64,000 bases of DNA, taken from assembly GCF_012641745.1 (NCBI RefSeq), contig NZ_WEHZ01000010.1, positions 88,737 to 152,736 of the forward strand, given 5' to 3'. Position 1 is the stretch's first letter, and each line of letters begins with the position of its first letter. The stretch is from Pseudoalteromonas peptidolytica. Its GTDB lineage: Bacteria; Pseudomonadota; Gammaproteobacteria; Enterobacterales; Alteromonadaceae. Below are positions 1-9,525 of this stretch, in pieces. The notes under the pieces are model-generated. The model was not told where the DNA came from and did no database searches. It was given only the letters and a program-made list of their open reading frames with translations. The translations under genes and the position numbers were made by a program.

Positions 1-882
1 TAATCCTTTTGCCGTACCCCAAAGGGCTTTTACTACTGGGTCATATAATCTTTTATTCTTAGTTACAAGCCCTATTTCGATCTCATCCGATCTAAGCTGT
101 AGCAACTGAACTTGATTTTTAAATGGGCTTTGGCTGATCACAATCTCTGGCACACAGGCAATCCCAAAGCCCAAACTTGCAAGTGCAACCATTGCTTCAT
201 GGCCCGAAACATGCGCATATACTTTCGGTGAAAAGTTGTACTTTTTGCAAAAGAGATCAATACGCTCTTTTAGTACGCCTTGCTCTGGCATGATAAAAGA
301 CAGGTGCTGCCAAGGCATTTCACCCTGACTATGTGTTTCAATCAACTGTTTCAGCGGGCAATCCATCGTTGGGCCAATAAAGACTAACCGTGAACGCCCG
401 ATTGGTAAATACTCAATGCCACTTGGTAAGTGTTTGGGCTTAACCGCGACAGCAACGTCCTCCTTACCACTGGCAACCTCTGCAATAGAATGAGCCGGAT
501 CTCCGGTAATCAAATTCAGCTCAACGTTTGGATATTGTGCACGAAACTGTGCAAATAAATCATAAATAAAGCTGTATGTCGCGGTTACCGAGCAAAACAA
601 GCTAAGCTCACCGGTTAAAGGCTTATCATCATCCAAGCACTCGGTTTTAAATTGACGCCAACTCGCAAGCGTTGACTGAGCATAGTGCACAAATGCTTTG
701 CCTTGCTGGGTTAATTCAACCGTTCGGTTGTCTCGTAAAAATAAAGCGGCACCAACTTCTTCTTCTAATTGTTTAATTTGTCGGCTTAAGGTCGGCGGAC
801 TCACAAAGCATCGTTCACTTGCTCTTGAAAAGTGTAATGTATCTGCTAGCGCCAAGAAATATTTTAATTGTTTATGGTTCAC
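1..882 (-). CDS. ilvY: LysR-family activator IlvY (3' end cut by window edge)
   Basis: Read on the minus strand from a GTG at 882 preceded by the ribosome site AAAGGTG. The frame is open for 294 codons to the window edge, so only the last few residues and the stop are missing (E. coli IlvY is 297 residues, from memory). The N-terminus has the LysR winged helix, with a recognition segment reading SPPTLSRQIKQLEEEVG, followed by a co-inducer domain. It is divergent from ilvC with a 107-bp gap, the classical ilvY-ilvC arrangement in which IlvY binds acetohydroxy acids and activates ilvC. The name rests on this context plus the fold; a different LysR member is unlikely. Confidence 0.92.
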   Translation of the reverse strand, partial: MNHKQLKYFLALADTLHFSRASERCFVSPPTLSRQIKQLEEEVGAALFLRDNRTVELTQQGKAFVHYAQSTLASWRQFKTECLDDDKPLTGELSLFCSVTATYSFIYDLFAQFRAQYPNVELNLITGDPAHSIAEVASGKEDVAVAVKPKHLPSGIEYLPIGRSRLVFIGPTMDCPLKQLIETHSQGEMPWQHLSFIMPEQGVLKERIDLFCKKYNFSPKVYAHVSGHEAMVALASLGFGIACVPEIVISQSPFKNQVQLLQLRSDEIEIGLVTKNKRLYDPVVKALWGTAKGL

Positions 883-989
883 GGTATTTCACCTTTTGAA
901 ACACTATGGTTCAAATATATCATTTTACGTAATTAAAAGTTAGCCCTACTCTGAGCTTAATTTATTTCTATCCAGAGTCAGGAAATACC
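883..989. promoter_or_regulatory. Divergent ilvY-ilvC control region with inverted repeat
   Basis: This 107-bp gap separates the two divergent starts. An inverted repeat with arms TTGAA and TTCAA and a 9-bp centre lies at 896-914, close to the ilvY start, and is a candidate IlvY operator. The stretch after it is AT-rich and should hold the ilvC promoter; AGGAAA, five bases before the ilvC ATG, is the ribosome site. The role of the repeat is inferred from position only. Confidence 0.5.
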
Positions 990-2462
990 ATGTCGAATTA
1001 CTTTAATACTTTATCTTTACGTGAGCAATTGGCTCAACTTTCGCAATGTGAATTCATGGATCCCAAAGAATTCGAACAAGGTGTCGACGTGCTAATCGGA
1101 AAGAAGCTAGTCATTGTCGGCTGTGGCGCACAAGGCTTGAACCAGGGGTTAAATCTACGTGACTCGGGGCTCAATGTAAGCTACGCGTTGCGTCCTTCTG
1201 CCATTGAAGAAAAGCGTCAATCTTTTTTAAACGCTTCAGAAAATGGATTTGTAGTAGGCACGTATGAAGAATTGATCCCGGATGCTGACTTAGTACTTAA
1301 TTTAACGCCAGATAAACAGCACACCGCGGTAGTTAATGCAGTTATGCCGTTAATGAAACAAGGTGCAACACTCGCTTATTCTCATGGCTTCAATATCGTC
1401 GAAGAAGGCATGCAGGTGCGTGAGGACATCACTGTCATTATGGTTGCGCCAAAATGTCCTGGCACTGAGGTACGCGAGGAGTACAAACGTGGCTTTGGTG
1501 TACCTACGCTGATTGCAGTTCATCCAGAAAACGATCCTCAGGGTAAAGGTCTGGCACAAGCTAAAGCTTACGCAGCAGGAACCGGTGGCCATCGTGCCGG
1601 TGTGTTAAAATCTTCATTCATCGCAGAAGTAAAATCGGACTTGATGGGCGAGCAGACTATTTTATGTGGCATGTTACAAACTGGCTCACTGCTATGCTTT
1701 GATAAAATGGTCGAAGAAGGGCTCGCGCCTGGATACGTATCGAAACTAGTACAATACGGCTGGGAAGTCATCACTGAAGCACTAAAGCATGGTGGCATAA
1801 CCAACATGATGGATAGGCTTTCAAACCCTGCAAAAGTAAAAGCATTCGACTTGAGTGAGCAACTAAAAGCGCTGATGCGCCCTCTGTATAACAAACATAT
1901 GGATGACATCATCAGTGGTGAATTCTCTTCCGGTATGATGGCTGACTGGGCTGAGAATGACACAAAATTACTCACTTGGCGCGCTGAGACCGCACAGACA
2001 GCATTTGAAAAACAAGCCAATGCCGATACTGAGATTTCAGAACAAGCATTTTTTGACAAAGGTATTTTAATGGTGGCAATGGTAAAAGCAGGTGTAGAGC
2101 TTGCCTTTGAAACCATGACAGCCGCGGGGATCATTGAAGAGTCTGCGTACTATGAATCACTTCATGAAACCCCATTAATTGCCAATACTATTGCGCGTAA
2201 AAAGCTATTTGAGATGAACCGAACTATTTCCGACACAGCTGAATATGGCTGCTATTTATATAACCATGCCTGCTTGCCTTTGTTAAAGCCCTTCATGGAG
2301 GCCATTACAAAACAAGAAATTGGTGAGGGGTTAGCTGGCGATGATAATTATGTTGATAACCAGAAGCTCATCGCGGTCAATCGAGCTATCCGCAATCATC
2401 CGGTAGAAAAAATTGGTGAAACACTGCGTGGTTACATGTCTGAGATGAAGAAAATCGTGTAA
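990..2462 (+). CDS. ilvC: Ketol-acid reductoisomerase, class II (long form)
   Basis: NADPH-dependent enzyme of branched-chain amino acid synthesis; it isomerises and reduces 2-acetolactate or 2-aceto-2-hydroxybutyrate to the dihydroxy acid in the cytosol. At 490 residues it matches the long enterobacterial form (about 491), which carries a duplicated C-terminal knotted domain. The N-terminus ([14 protein letters not shown]) closely resembles E. coli IlvC, and the dinucleotide loop [11 protein letters not shown] sits at about residues 43-53. The start has a good ribosome site (AGGAAA). It is expected to be activated by the divergent ilvY product. Long antisense open frames inside it are shadows. 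Confidence 0.98.
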   Translation: MSNYFNTLSLREQLAQLSQCEFMDPKEFEQGVDVLIGKKLVIVGCGAQGLNQGLNLRDSGLNVSYALRPSAIEEKRQSFLNASENGFVVGTYEELIPDADLVLNLTPDKQHTAVVNAVMPLMKQGATLAYSHGFNIVEEGMQVREDITVIMVAPKCPGTEVREEYKRGFGVPTLIAVHPENDPQGKGLAQAKAYAAGTGGHRAGVLKSSFIAEVKSDLMGEQTILCGMLQTGSLLCFDKMVEEGLAPGYVSKLVQYGWEVITEALKHGGITNMMDRLSNPAKVKAFDLSEQLKALMRPLYNKHMDDIISGEFSSGMMADWAENDTKLLTWRAETAQTAFEKQANADTEISEQAFFDKGILMVAMVKAGVELAFETMTAAGIIEESAYYESLHETPLIANTIARKKLFEMNRTISDTAEYGCYLYNHACLPLLKPFMEAITKQEIGEGLAGDDNYVDNQKLIAVNRAIRNHPVEKIGETLRGYMSEMKKIV

Positions 2463-2509
2463 TCAGTATAGATAAATTTGCAACAAATACAGTTCGCTTG
2501 TTAGTAACC

Positions 2510-2543
2510 AAGGCCGCCTTCTTCCCTGAGATCGTGGCCTTTT
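2510..2543 (+). terminator. Probable ilvC terminator
   Basis: Inverted repeat AAGGCC (2510-2515) and GGCCTT (2536-2541) with a 20-base loop, followed by TTTATC. It lies 48 bases past the ilvC stop. The loop is long, so strength is uncertain. Confidence 0.5.
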
Positions 2544-2722
2544 ATCACCTACTCTCAACCTTAACTCTCATTTATCTCATCATGATTTAACACTAAGTTC
2601 TGATATTAACGTTATTTTATAATTCTAAATTATTTTTTCGAAACTAACGCCGTTACTTGTTCCGAGCTGGTTATTTACTATGCTAGAATAATCGGTTCCA
2701 CGGGATTACACACACAAATCGA

Positions 2723-4624
2723 ATGCAAAACACAGGCTTAACAATTACTCAGAGAATTACCCTGTTGGGTAGTATCATTGCGATTGCTGTCGCTTGTTTA
2801 ATCGGGTTTACCTCGCTTTACAGCGCCAAGACATTAATCAACGAACGAATGATGCAGTCGGAGTTACCTAGTAAAATCGAAAGCATCAACAAGTCGTTAC
2901 ACATGCAAATAGATACACTAAAAAACGCAGCTCAACAGCTTTCTAGTAACCTGCTTATCACACAAGCAGCAAAACAAAATACCTTAGATGAGCAACTGTT
3001 GATTGACGAACTCAAGCGTATCGCAGCGCAATATGACTTGGTTACAGCATCTTGGGCAAACCGCGATACCCGCCAGTATTGGAATCAAAAAGGCTTTTTA
3101 CGTGTCTTAGACCGGCAGCAAGATGGTTGGTTTTTTGGCTTTACCAACAGCGCTGAAGCTTACTCAATCAGCATCTACCAAGAAGCACCAGGGGATGTGA
3201 AGATGTTCGTTAACCACCAGCAATTAGCTGGGGTAGGTTTAGCTGGACTTGCAAAAAGTATTGACGATATGCAGTCAATGCTCGCCAACATGAAAATCGA
3301 GCAAACAGGCTTTGTATTCGTTGTCAATAAAGAAGGGGTTGTGCAATTGCACCCTGACGCAAGCAAAGTCGCAAAATCTTCACTTGAGGATTTCTATGGC
3401 CAACAAAGCCATGACCTAACTTCATCAAGACAATTTATTGTTAAGGAGCTCGAAGTTGATGGCGAAGCTAATTTAGTTGCCGCAAGCCCAATTCCAGAGA
3501 CCGATTTATTTGTGATTGCTCAGGTCCCAACCAGTGAAGTTAACAGTGGGATCACGGCCCTGCAATGGCAAATCATCGGCTTTTCGCTGGTGATAGCTTT
3601 AGTTGCCAGCATCATTAGTATGTTATTAGCTAAAAATCTCAGTGCACCACTGAAGAAAATGGCTGAACTTTTCGAGCAGCTAGGAAGTGGCAATGCAAAA
3701 CTAAACTATCGCTTGCCAGATTCCGCACAGCCTGAATTGCAAGCGCTAGCTGGCGGCTTTAATCAGTTTATTAGTAAAATTGAGGAAGCGATCCACTCAG
3801 TAGCTGAAGAGAGCCGCTCAATTCGTATTACTAGTGAAGCTGTGTTTAAACAAAGCCAACAAAACTCACAATCTTTGGACGATCAAAAGTCACAAACTAT
3901 GTCTGTTGCTGCCGCGATTAATGAGATGGGTGCAACAGTACAAGAAATTGCCAGCAGTGCAACGAGTACAGCCAAGCTCACTGAGCAAAGTAAAGCTTCA
4001 ACCAAAGACAGCAGACTGGGTGTTCAACAAAGCCAAGAAACACTTCATCTATTGGCTGGAGATATTGATAATATGGCAGGTCAAGTGGCGACATTGGCAC
4101 AAAAGACCCAATCAATTGCTAATATTGTTGACGTCATTAGAGGGATCTCTGAACAAACTAACCTGCTTGCCCTAAATGCGGCAATAGAATCAGCTCGAGC
4201 CGGTGAACATGGTAGAGGGTTTGCAGTAGTAGCAGATGAAGTGAGAGCCTTAGCAAGTCGAACTTCACACTCTACAGATGAAATTCAAGCAACAATCTCT
4301 GAACTCACTCAAGTATCTGACAACATAGTCAATCAAATACAGCAGTCTAGCACTCAAGCGGAGCAAAGTGTCCAAACTATGCAAGCCTCAGTAGAGCTAA
4401 TGCTTGAGATTTCAGAAACTGCAAATCAAATAAACGACATGACTGCATTGATCGCAACAGCAACGGAAGAGCAAAGCAACGTAGTGGCCGATGTGGGTCG
4501 TAACATTGAGCAAATTAGTGAAATTAGTGATGCTGTAATGAATAAACAGCTCGACACTGAACAAGCGATTCAACGTTTAGCGGATTCTGCCAAAACGCTG
4601 GATGACTTGGTCGCCAGCTTCTAA
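2723..4624 (+). CDS. Methyl-accepting chemotaxis protein with periplasmic Cache-like sensor
   Basis: Inner-membrane chemoreceptor of 633 residues that signals to CheA/CheW. Visible parts in order: transmembrane segment about 12-33; periplasmic sensor about 35-280 that looks like a double Cache domain (GWFFGF at 135-140, AEAYSISIY near 144-152); second transmembrane segment about 283-303; HAMP about 303-360; cytoplasmic coiled coil with the conserved hairpin [20 protein letters not shown] near residue 476. The ligand cannot be told; amino or carboxylic acids are common for dCache receptors. No CheBR-tether pentapeptide is seen at the C-terminus. The ribosome site before the ATG is weak. It stands alone, without che genes nearby. 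Confidence 0.93.
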   Translation: MQNTGLTITQRITLLGSIIAIAVACLIGFTSLYSAKTLINERMMQSELPSKIESINKSLHMQIDTLKNAAQQLSSNLLITQAAKQNTLDEQLLIDELKRIAAQYDLVTASWANRDTRQYWNQKGFLRVLDRQQDGWFFGFTNSAEAYSISIYQEAPGDVKMFVNHQQLAGVGLAGLAKSIDDMQSMLANMKIEQTGFVFVVNKEGVVQLHPDASKVAKSSLEDFYGQQSHDLTSSRQFIVKELEVDGEANLVAASPIPETDLFVIAQVPTSEVNSGITALQWQIIGFSLVIALVASIISMLLAKNLSAPLKKMAELFEQLGSGNAKLNYRLPDSAQPELQALAGGFNQFISKIEEAIHSVAEESRSIRITSEAVFKQSQQNSQSLDDQKSQTMSVAAAINEMGATVQEIASSATSTAKLTEQSKASTKDSRLGVQQSQETLHLLAGDIDNMAGQVATLAQKTQSIANIVDVIRGISEQTNLLALNAAIESARAGEHGRGFAVVADEVRALASRTSHSTDEIQATISELTQVSDNIVNQIQQSSTQAEQSVQTMQASVELMLEISETANQINDMTALIATATEEQSNVVADVGRNIEQISEISDAVMNKQLDTEQAIQRLADSAKTLDDLVASF

Positions 4625-4639
4625 ACAGCCAAAGTAACA

Positions 4640-4672
4640 GCGCCTGCACCACATTGTGTGGGCGCACTTTTA
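4640..4672 (+). terminator. Terminator after the chemoreceptor gene
   Basis: Hairpin with inner arms CCACA/TGTGG and outer arms GCGC/GCGC, followed by ACTTTTATT, starting 16 bases after the stop codon. Confidence 0.7.
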
Positions 4673-4981
4673 TTGGGTACTCTCCCCGTTGTTACATCAG
4701 GTAACAAATATAGTCGCGCATTCATAGCGCTTTTAGTCTACATTCATAACTAGAAACAGTTAATCTGTGACTTGATAAACCAAAATCGATGATACCATTT
4801 TAGCGTTCTATCAAAATAATATATGGTGGAAAATTCGACACCGACTGCCTGAAAAGCTTATAGTAAAAACTTAATTGGAATATTTTTTTAGCTCATTCGG
4901 ATAACTACTTTAGCGATATCAGGACACGATAGCGGAGTTATCGAGTTAGTTACAGCGAATAGAACACTGCTAGGAGGTTGT
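4673..4981. other. Intergenic stretch without a recognised gene
   Basis: AT-rich region between the chemoreceptor terminator and the lipoprotein gene. No convincing coding frame, RNA gene or known repeat is seen. It presumably carries the promoter for the downstream lipoprotein/peptidase pair; a strong ribosome site AGGAGG lies just before 4982. Confidence 0.5.
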
Positions 4982-6181
4982 ATGAAGGCGGTTACTCAGT
5001 GTTTAGTGGTTATCCTAACGGCTTTACTCAGCGGGTGTAACAGCACACCCAAAGCGACTATCGATACCTCAATTCTAAACTCAACACATCACTTTAATAT
5101 CCAACAAGTTGAATCTCACAAAGATGTTTTTCAGTTGAATAATGAGATCAAGGCTAAACTAGAGCACTACTTCCATAATGAAGAAATTGGGGTAAAACGT
5201 GCAAAAATGCTAATGGAGTTTTTGGTCAATAGCGGAGATGATTCATTATCCTATTTATCAGGTGCAAACCTAACCGCTAGCCAAGCATTCAGTAGTATGA
5301 ACGCCAATTGTTTATCGCTGTCAATTCTAACACATGCCATCGCAAAACAAGTGGGGTTGAAAACTCAGTTTCAGCGCGTACATATCCCAGAATATTGGGA
5401 TGAAAGCCAAGGCTATAGTCTGCTCACAGGCCATGTAAATATAAAAATATTTGAAGTAGACAATACTCAAGATGCTATTAAAACCCTATATGTAAAACCC
5501 ACCTCGGTAACCGTTGATTTTGATCCAAACAGTCGAAACCAACACTTTAGCACCAGTTCAATCTCGACAGGCACTATTTTGTCTATGTTTTACAATAACA
5601 AAGGTGCAATGGAGATGATCAAAGGCGATCTAGATATGGCGTACAGTTACTATCGTGCGGCGATAGAGAGTGACCAATATCACGATGGAGCTTGGGGCAA
5701 TCTCGGCATTCTCTACCGGATCACAGATCAATACCAGCTTGCGGAGCGGGCTTACCAGCAGGCCATTGCAATTAATAAGGATAATCGTAATGCTCTTGGC
5801 AATTTAGCAAAGCTATATTATTTAACCGGAAGAAACGATGACGCAAAGACGATTGAAAGAAATATTCACGAACAAAGAAAAAACAACCCTTATTATATGC
5901 TGGTGCTAGGCAACGAAGCATTTAACAGTGGTGATTTTAGCCGCGCTAAGCATTTTTACATACAAGCAAGGGAGCTGGATAAAAACCTTCATGAAAGCTA
6001 TTTTGGCTTAGCTAAAGTTGCTTTTGCACAAAATGACAAAAAAGCTGCGGACCGATACCTAAAAAAAGCATATAACACAGCATCATTCGAGCACGACAAG
6101 CTGCGTTATGAAGGAAAGTTAGCACTACTCAAAAGTATCGCAAATAACCAACCTTCTGAAAACAATAATAAAGAGAGGTAA
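4982..6181 (+). CDS. Lipoprotein with transglutaminase-like and TPR regions
   Basis: 399-residue envelope lipoprotein: signal peptide ending in the lipobox LLSGC (Cys19). Residues about 90-165 contain a conserved-looking segment (ANCLSLSILTHAIAKQVG ... TGHVNI) with a Cys and a downstream His, typical of transglutaminase-like folds. Residues about 200-385 hold several TPR motifs (AWGNLGILYRITDQYQLAER and later copies), which mediate protein contacts. The start has a perfect AGGAGG ribosome site. It sits 7 bp upstream of an M28 peptidase, so the two are probably co-transcribed. The exact function is unknown; the domain reading is from motif recognition only. Confidence 0.8.
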   Translation: MKAVTQCLVVILTALLSGCNSTPKATIDTSILNSTHHFNIQQVESHKDVFQLNNEIKAKLEHYFHNEEIGVKRAKMLMEFLVNSGDDSLSYLSGANLTASQAFSSMNANCLSLSILTHAIAKQVGLKTQFQRVHIPEYWDESQGYSLLTGHVNIKIFEVDNTQDAIKTLYVKPTSVTVDFDPNSRNQHFSTSSISTGTILSMFYNNKGAMEMIKGDLDMAYSYYRAAIESDQYHDGAWGNLGILYRITDQYQLAERAYQQAIAINKDNRNALGNLAKLYYLTGRNDDAKTIERNIHEQRKNNPYYMLVLGNEAFNSGDFSRAKHFYIQARELDKNLHESYFGLAKVAFAQNDKKAADRYLKKAYNTASFEHDKLRYEGKLALLKSIANNQPSENNNKER

Positions 6182-6188
6182 ACTTCGT

Positions 6189-7103
6189 ATGTTAGGACGT
6201 AACTTCGGCATAGCTTGTGCGTGTGTCCTATTCGTCTGGGGGTCACTACCAAGCGTTCAAGCTCAAAGTGGCTCACTGATAACCGATTTAGAAACGCTCA
6301 CAAGTGTCAGTCATCGTGGAAGGAAAAGTGGTAGCAAAAGCCCAAACATTAGCGCGCGGTATATTTATGAGGCCTTTCGGGCGTCAGGCGCCAATCCTAA
6401 ATATCAACAATTTACTTTTAGAGCGGGCATTTTTAGCAAAGATACCGGCCATAATGTCACCGCTACTCTCCCCTGCACACAGCCTCGATGTGACACCCCG
6501 ATTGTGATCAGCGCTCACTATGATCATTTGGGCACGACGGGAAGAAAGCACTACCCAGGCGCAAATGATAATGCCTCGGGTACAGCCGCAATGCTTTACA
6601 TCGCAAGACAACTAGCTAAAACGAATCGCTCTCGAGATATTTTATTCGTCGCAACAGATGCTGAGGAGCGCGGCCTTCATGGGGCTAAGTTTTACGCCAA
6701 ACAATTAAACCAAGACATCGCCGTTAATATTAATTTAGATATGTTAGGAGTAAACAAGAGCAACCGCCTATTTGCGTTATTTTCTCCAGGGTTTAGTCAA
6801 TTCAAATCGCAATTAAAGAGTATGAAGCAAGCACCGCTGAAATTAACTGTCGTTTCATCACAGCGACAAATGGCACGCTATGCCGATAACCCCAGTATCG
6901 ATTGGCATAAAGCCAGTGATCATTACGCTTTTTATCGCAACGGAATACCCTATATTTATTTTGGTATTGGAGAGGACAAGCATCACCACACTACCAAAGA
7001 CACTGTAAAAAACATGGATATTGATAAATATCAGGCTGGGGTTGCGCTCATCAGTGACTTTATTTTATCGTTGACACGCTCTCCTTTAGACTCAACCAGC
7101 TGA
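6189..7103 (+). CDS. Secreted M28-family zinc aminopeptidase
   Basis: 304 residues with a signal peptide (cleavage likely after SVQA). All elements of a co-catalytic M28 dizinc site are visible: [21 protein letters not shown], the Glu pair in [15 protein letters not shown], and the late His in [11 protein letters not shown]. It should remove N-terminal amino acids from peptides in the periplasm or outside. A GAGGTAA ribosome site lies just upstream and only 7 bp separate it from the preceding lipoprotein gene. Its last 73 bp overlap the 3' end of the convergent GIY-YIG gene. Confidence 0.92.
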   Translation: MLGRNFGIACACVLFVWGSLPSVQAQSGSLITDLETLTSVSHRGRKSGSKSPNISARYIYEAFRASGANPKYQQFTFRAGIFSKDTGHNVTATLPCTQPRCDTPIVISAHYDHLGTTGRKHYPGANDNASGTAAMLYIARQLAKTNRSRDILFVATDAEERGLHGAKFYAKQLNQDIAVNINLDMLGVNKSNRLFALFSPGFSQFKSQLKSMKQAPLKLTVVSSQRQMARYADNPSIDWHKASDHYAFYRNGIPYIYFGIGEDKHHHTTKDTVKNMDIDKYQAGVALISDFILSLTRSPLDSTS

Positions 7104-7375
7104 ACCTTTTGAGCCTTGGTGAGCTGCTTAACTTGCCACTCGAGTTTGGAGGCATGCCTTCTAGAGCCCACAGCAAATTGGAATTTAAGGACAAGAGGTC
7201 CTTTTCCTCTTAGGTTTTTTGCTCCTTTACCGCTTTGGTGTTGATGAAAACGCCTCTCTACATCAGTCGTGATACCGGTGTACCAATGCCCAAAGCGTGT
7301 TTCTATAATATACAAACTCCACACTGCCTGATGATCTGCCTTGTCAGTTTGATTAAGTAAAGCTTGCCCAAGCAA
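7031..7375 (-). CDS. GIY-YIG domain protein (YhbQ-like)
   Basis: Small single-domain GIY-YIG protein. The signature appears as [18 protein letters not shown], followed by the conserved Arg in [12 protein letters not shown] and a late Glu in KLEWQVKQL. Relatives include YhbQ/UPF0213 proteins and the nuclease module of UvrC, so DNA binding or cleavage is plausible but unproved. I place the start at the TTG at 7375 because AAGGAGG (7384-7390 on the complement) lies eight bases before it; the longer frame from a GTG at 7399 would bury this ribosome site inside coding sequence. Protein about 114 residues. The 3' end overlaps the convergent M28 gene by 73 bp. Confidence 0.85.
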   Translation of the reverse strand: MLGQALLNQTDKADHQAVWSLYIIETRFGHWYTGITTDVERRFHQHQSGKGAKNLRGKGPLVLKFQFAVGSRRHASKLEWQVKQLTKAQKVQLVESKGERVNDKIKSLMSATPA

Positions 7376-7537
7376 TTTACTTACCTCCTTAATTTGCACC
7401 TAAAACGGTTTTTTGCACCTATTGCAACTTACAGACGAACTTTTTACACTTAACGCAGTCCAAATCCGCTAAGAGACTTTACCTTCTCTGTGCAATCGGT
7501 ATCATGCTAACAACTGATAATAAGGATACACAATTTC

Positions 7538-7897
7538 ATGCTGTCTAATAAAACCCTTTCTGTTTGGCTCAGCGCTGTAGTTATGACTGTGTTTTTGTCT
7601 GGCTGTTCAAGCTGGATTTATCGCATCAACGTGCCACAAGGTAATTTCTTAGAGCAGTCAGATGTAGATAAGCTTCGAGTGCAAATGACCAGAGAGCAAG
7701 TATTATATGTACTCGGCACACCATTGGCGAAAGACGCGTTTAACAATAATATCTGGCACTATCAATATGTGTTTAATATTGATAGACCATCAGAGGTAAG
7801 AAAATCATTCAGTGTCTATTTTGAGAATGACAAGCTAGTGCGGATCAGTGGTGACTTTGAAGAACCTGAAGAATTTAACACGCCGCTAGATTCATAA
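7538..7897 (+). CDS. bamE: Outer membrane assembly lipoprotein BamE
   Basis: 119-residue lipoprotein of the BAM complex that inserts beta-barrel proteins in the outer membrane. Signal peptide with lipobox FLSGC, then the SmpA/OmlA fold: YRINVPQGNFL, VDKLRVQMTREQVLYVLGTP, WHYQYVF. AAGGAT precedes the ATG. Gene neighbourhood (facing rnfH-ratA, with smpB beyond) is the usual one for gammaproteobacteria. Confidence 0.96.
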   Translation: MLSNKTLSVWLSAVVMTVFLSGCSSWIYRINVPQGNFLEQSDVDKLRVQMTREQVLYVLGTPLAKDAFNNNIWHYQYVFNIDRPSEVRKSFSVYFENDKLVRISGDFEEPEEFNTPLDS

Positions 7898-7921
7898 CTA
7901 GTCGGTCAGTATTTCGTAGTC

Positions 7922-7947
7922 AAAGGGGAAATGATTTCCCCTTTTTT
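7922..7947 (+). terminator. bamE terminator
   Basis: Perfect hairpin AAAGGGGAAA / TTTCCCCTTT with a three-base loop and a following T run, 24 bases after the bamE stop. Confidence 0.93.
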
Positions 7948-7977
7948 AATGCTCAACACCCATTCAGTACTTGAAGC

Positions 7978-8075
7978 TAAGTAACCTGAGCTTCGGATAA
8001 TTAATACCTTTCTAGCAGCCAGTTAGCGTCAGATTTACTCTTTCAAATTGAGCAAGTATTAAGTCTAATTGGTAT
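7978..8075. repeat. Interspersed repeat copy a (right half joined to a palindrome arm)
   Basis: The right part (about 8022-8075) carries the family core GTTAGCG / CAGATTTACT / GAGCAAGTATTAAGTCTAATTGGTAT seen also near 48920 and 55860. The left part (7978-8030) begins with an AACCTGAGCTTCGGATAA arm and a following segment found inverted at 40501-40560. The right terminus overlaps the 3' end of rnfH and provides its stop codon (complement of 8065-8067). Confidence 0.8.
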
Positions 8076-8403
8076 TATTTCCAGGTGTCGTTGGACGACC
8101 TCCAGTGATTTTACTCGCTCGCCCTTCCTCTTTTGCTTTTTCTGCTCGACGTCTGCGCGCTTCTTTTGGATCAGCTATAAGTGGACGATATATTTCTATT
8201 CTATCGCCATCATTCACTACTTGATGTAGCTTCACCGTGCGATTCCAAACTCCGAGCGTTAAATTATTTGCATCAATCTCTGGACACTTATCCAATATGC
8301 CCGATTGTAAAACCGCTTGCTCAGCCGAGGTTCCCTCTGGTACGTCAACTGACACAGATGTCGCTTTGTCAGGTAATGCAAAGACCACTTCAACTTTTAT
8401 CAT
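8065..8403 (-). CDS. rnfH: RnfH family ubiquitin-like protein
   Basis: 112 residues with the beta-grasp RnfH/UPF0125 pattern: KVEVVFALPD, a mid-segment LGVWNRTVKL and GDRIEIYRPLIADPKEARRRRA. Function is not settled; it is almost always next to ratA. Start codon overlaps the ratA stop (TAATG), so translation is coupled. The last residues (N-T-N) and the stop codon are encoded by the terminal inverted repeat of the adjacent interspersed element, so the C-terminus has been altered by that insertion. Confidence 0.93.
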   Translation of the reverse strand: MIKVEVVFALPDKATSVSVDVPEGTSAEQAVLQSGILDKCPEIDANNLTLGVWNRTVKLHQVVNDGDRIEIYRPLIADPKEARRRRAEKAKEEGRASKITGGRPTTPGNNTN

Positions 8404-8837
8404 TATCTTGCTCCGTACACGATTTTAGCACGCTGAGTAAAAGCAGATACCATATTTTTGGCTACTTCATTGAATAATTTACCAAATGCCATTTCTATCA
8501 ATTTACTGGCAAATTCAAACTCCAATTTTAAGCTCACCTTACAAGCTTGCTCATCCAGCTCAGTAAACTCCCAATAACCATGCAGTGATTTAAATGGGCC
8601 GTCAACTAAGCACATTCTCACACGATTACCATCGAATTCATTTTTGGTGGTAAACCATTTTTTTAAGCCTGCTTTTGATATTTCCAAGCTAGCAGTCATT
8701 CCCTGTTCATCGCTATTGATCACCTTGGCATCTGAGCAATGAGGTAGGAAATTAGGGTACGCATCAACATCATTCACAAGTTCAAACATTTCTTTGGTGC
8801 TATACATCACCAAAGCACTTTTTTCTATCTGTGGCAT
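8403..8837 (-). CDS. ratA: RatA, START-like protein (ribosome association toxin / coenzyme Q-binding family)
   Basis: 144 residues of the polyketide cyclase/START-like family: MPQIEKSALVMYS, LVNDVDAYPNFLPHCS, DGPFKSLHGYW, EFEFASKLIEMAFGKLF. In E. coli RatA is reported to block 70S assembly; homologues (Coq10) bind ubiquinone. I chose the ATG at 8837 because TTGGAGTG precedes it and the homology begins there; an upstream extension to 8903 has no support. Forms a coupled pair with rnfH, divergent from smpB. Confidence 0.93.
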   Translation of the reverse strand: MPQIEKSALVMYSTKEMFELVNDVDAYPNFLPHCSDAKVINSDEQGMTASLEISKAGLKKWFTTKNEFDGNRVRMCLVDGPFKSLHGYWEFTELDEQACKVSLKLEFEFASKLIEMAFGKLFNEVAKNMVSAFTQRAKIVYGAR

Positions 8838-8978
8838 AGACACTCCAACTCTTAATAAGGGGATTTTATCAAGGTTTTGCAGATTTATCTTGTTTGCAGC
8901 CACTGACTAGGTAAAAATACACCACATTGATGAAAAAGCGCTGTCTTAAAACAGGATTTATAGGTAGACTAAGCCATT

Positions 8979-9461
8979 ATGGCAAAGAAAAATTCAAGTA
9001 AATCAAATAGCAATACTATAGCGCTAAATAAAAAAGCGCGTCACGAGTATTCACTACATGAAAAGTTCGAAGCAGGTATCGAATTACAAGGCTGGGAAGT
9101 AAAGAGTATCCGTGCCGGTAAGGTTAATATCTCAGATACTTATATCCATATCAAAGATGGTGAAGCGTATTTGTTGGCAAGTCAGATACAGCCATTAAAT
9201 AGTGCTTCAACCCACGTGATATGCGATCCACTTCGTTATCGTAAACTACTACTAAATAAACGCGAAATCTCTCGTCTGATTGGTGCAACAGAACGTGATG
9301 GCTACTCTTTAATCGCCACAGCAATGTACTGGAAAAAGTGCTGGGTCAAACTTGAGTTTTATCTTGCAAAAGGTAAAAAGCAACACGACAAGCGTGCCGA
9401 TATAAAAGACCGCGACTGGTCACGAGATAAAGAACGCTTAATGAAACATAAAGTGCGTTAA
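8979..9461 (+). CDS. smpB: SsrA-binding protein SmpB
   Basis: 160-residue partner of tmRNA in rescue of stalled ribosomes. Typical features: [39 protein letters not shown], and a basic C-terminal tail [23 protein letters not shown] lies upstream of the ATG. The tmRNA gene ssrA is not directly downstream here, unlike in E. coli. Confidence 0.98.
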   Translation: MAKKNSSKSNSNTIALNKKARHEYSLHEKFEAGIELQGWEVKSIRAGKVNISDTYIHIKDGEAYLLASQIQPLNSASTHVICDPLRYRKLLLNKREISRLIGATERDGYSLIATAMYWKKCWVKLEFYLAKGKKQHDKRADIKDRDWSRDKERLMKHKVR

Positions 9462-9474
9462 AGTACAAAACATT

Positions 9475-9502
9475 AAAAAAGCAGGCCTAGCCTGCTTTTT
9501 TA
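9475..9502. terminator. Bidirectional terminator between smpB and fabB
   Basis: AAAAAAGCAGGC, three-base loop, GCCTGCTTTTTT: a symmetric hairpin with A and T runs on both sides, placed between convergent genes. Confidence 0.94.
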
Positions 9503-9525
9503 TGTCTGATACACAGTGTATAAAC

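Noticed and set aside
1568..2134. Long antisense open frame inside ilvC
   Set aside because: ilvC is certain on the other strand; the antisense protein has no recognisable pattern and no ribosome site was noticed.
3834..4175. Open frame overlapping the chemoreceptor in another frame
   Set aside because: Shadow of the coiled-coil signalling domain, which is certain.
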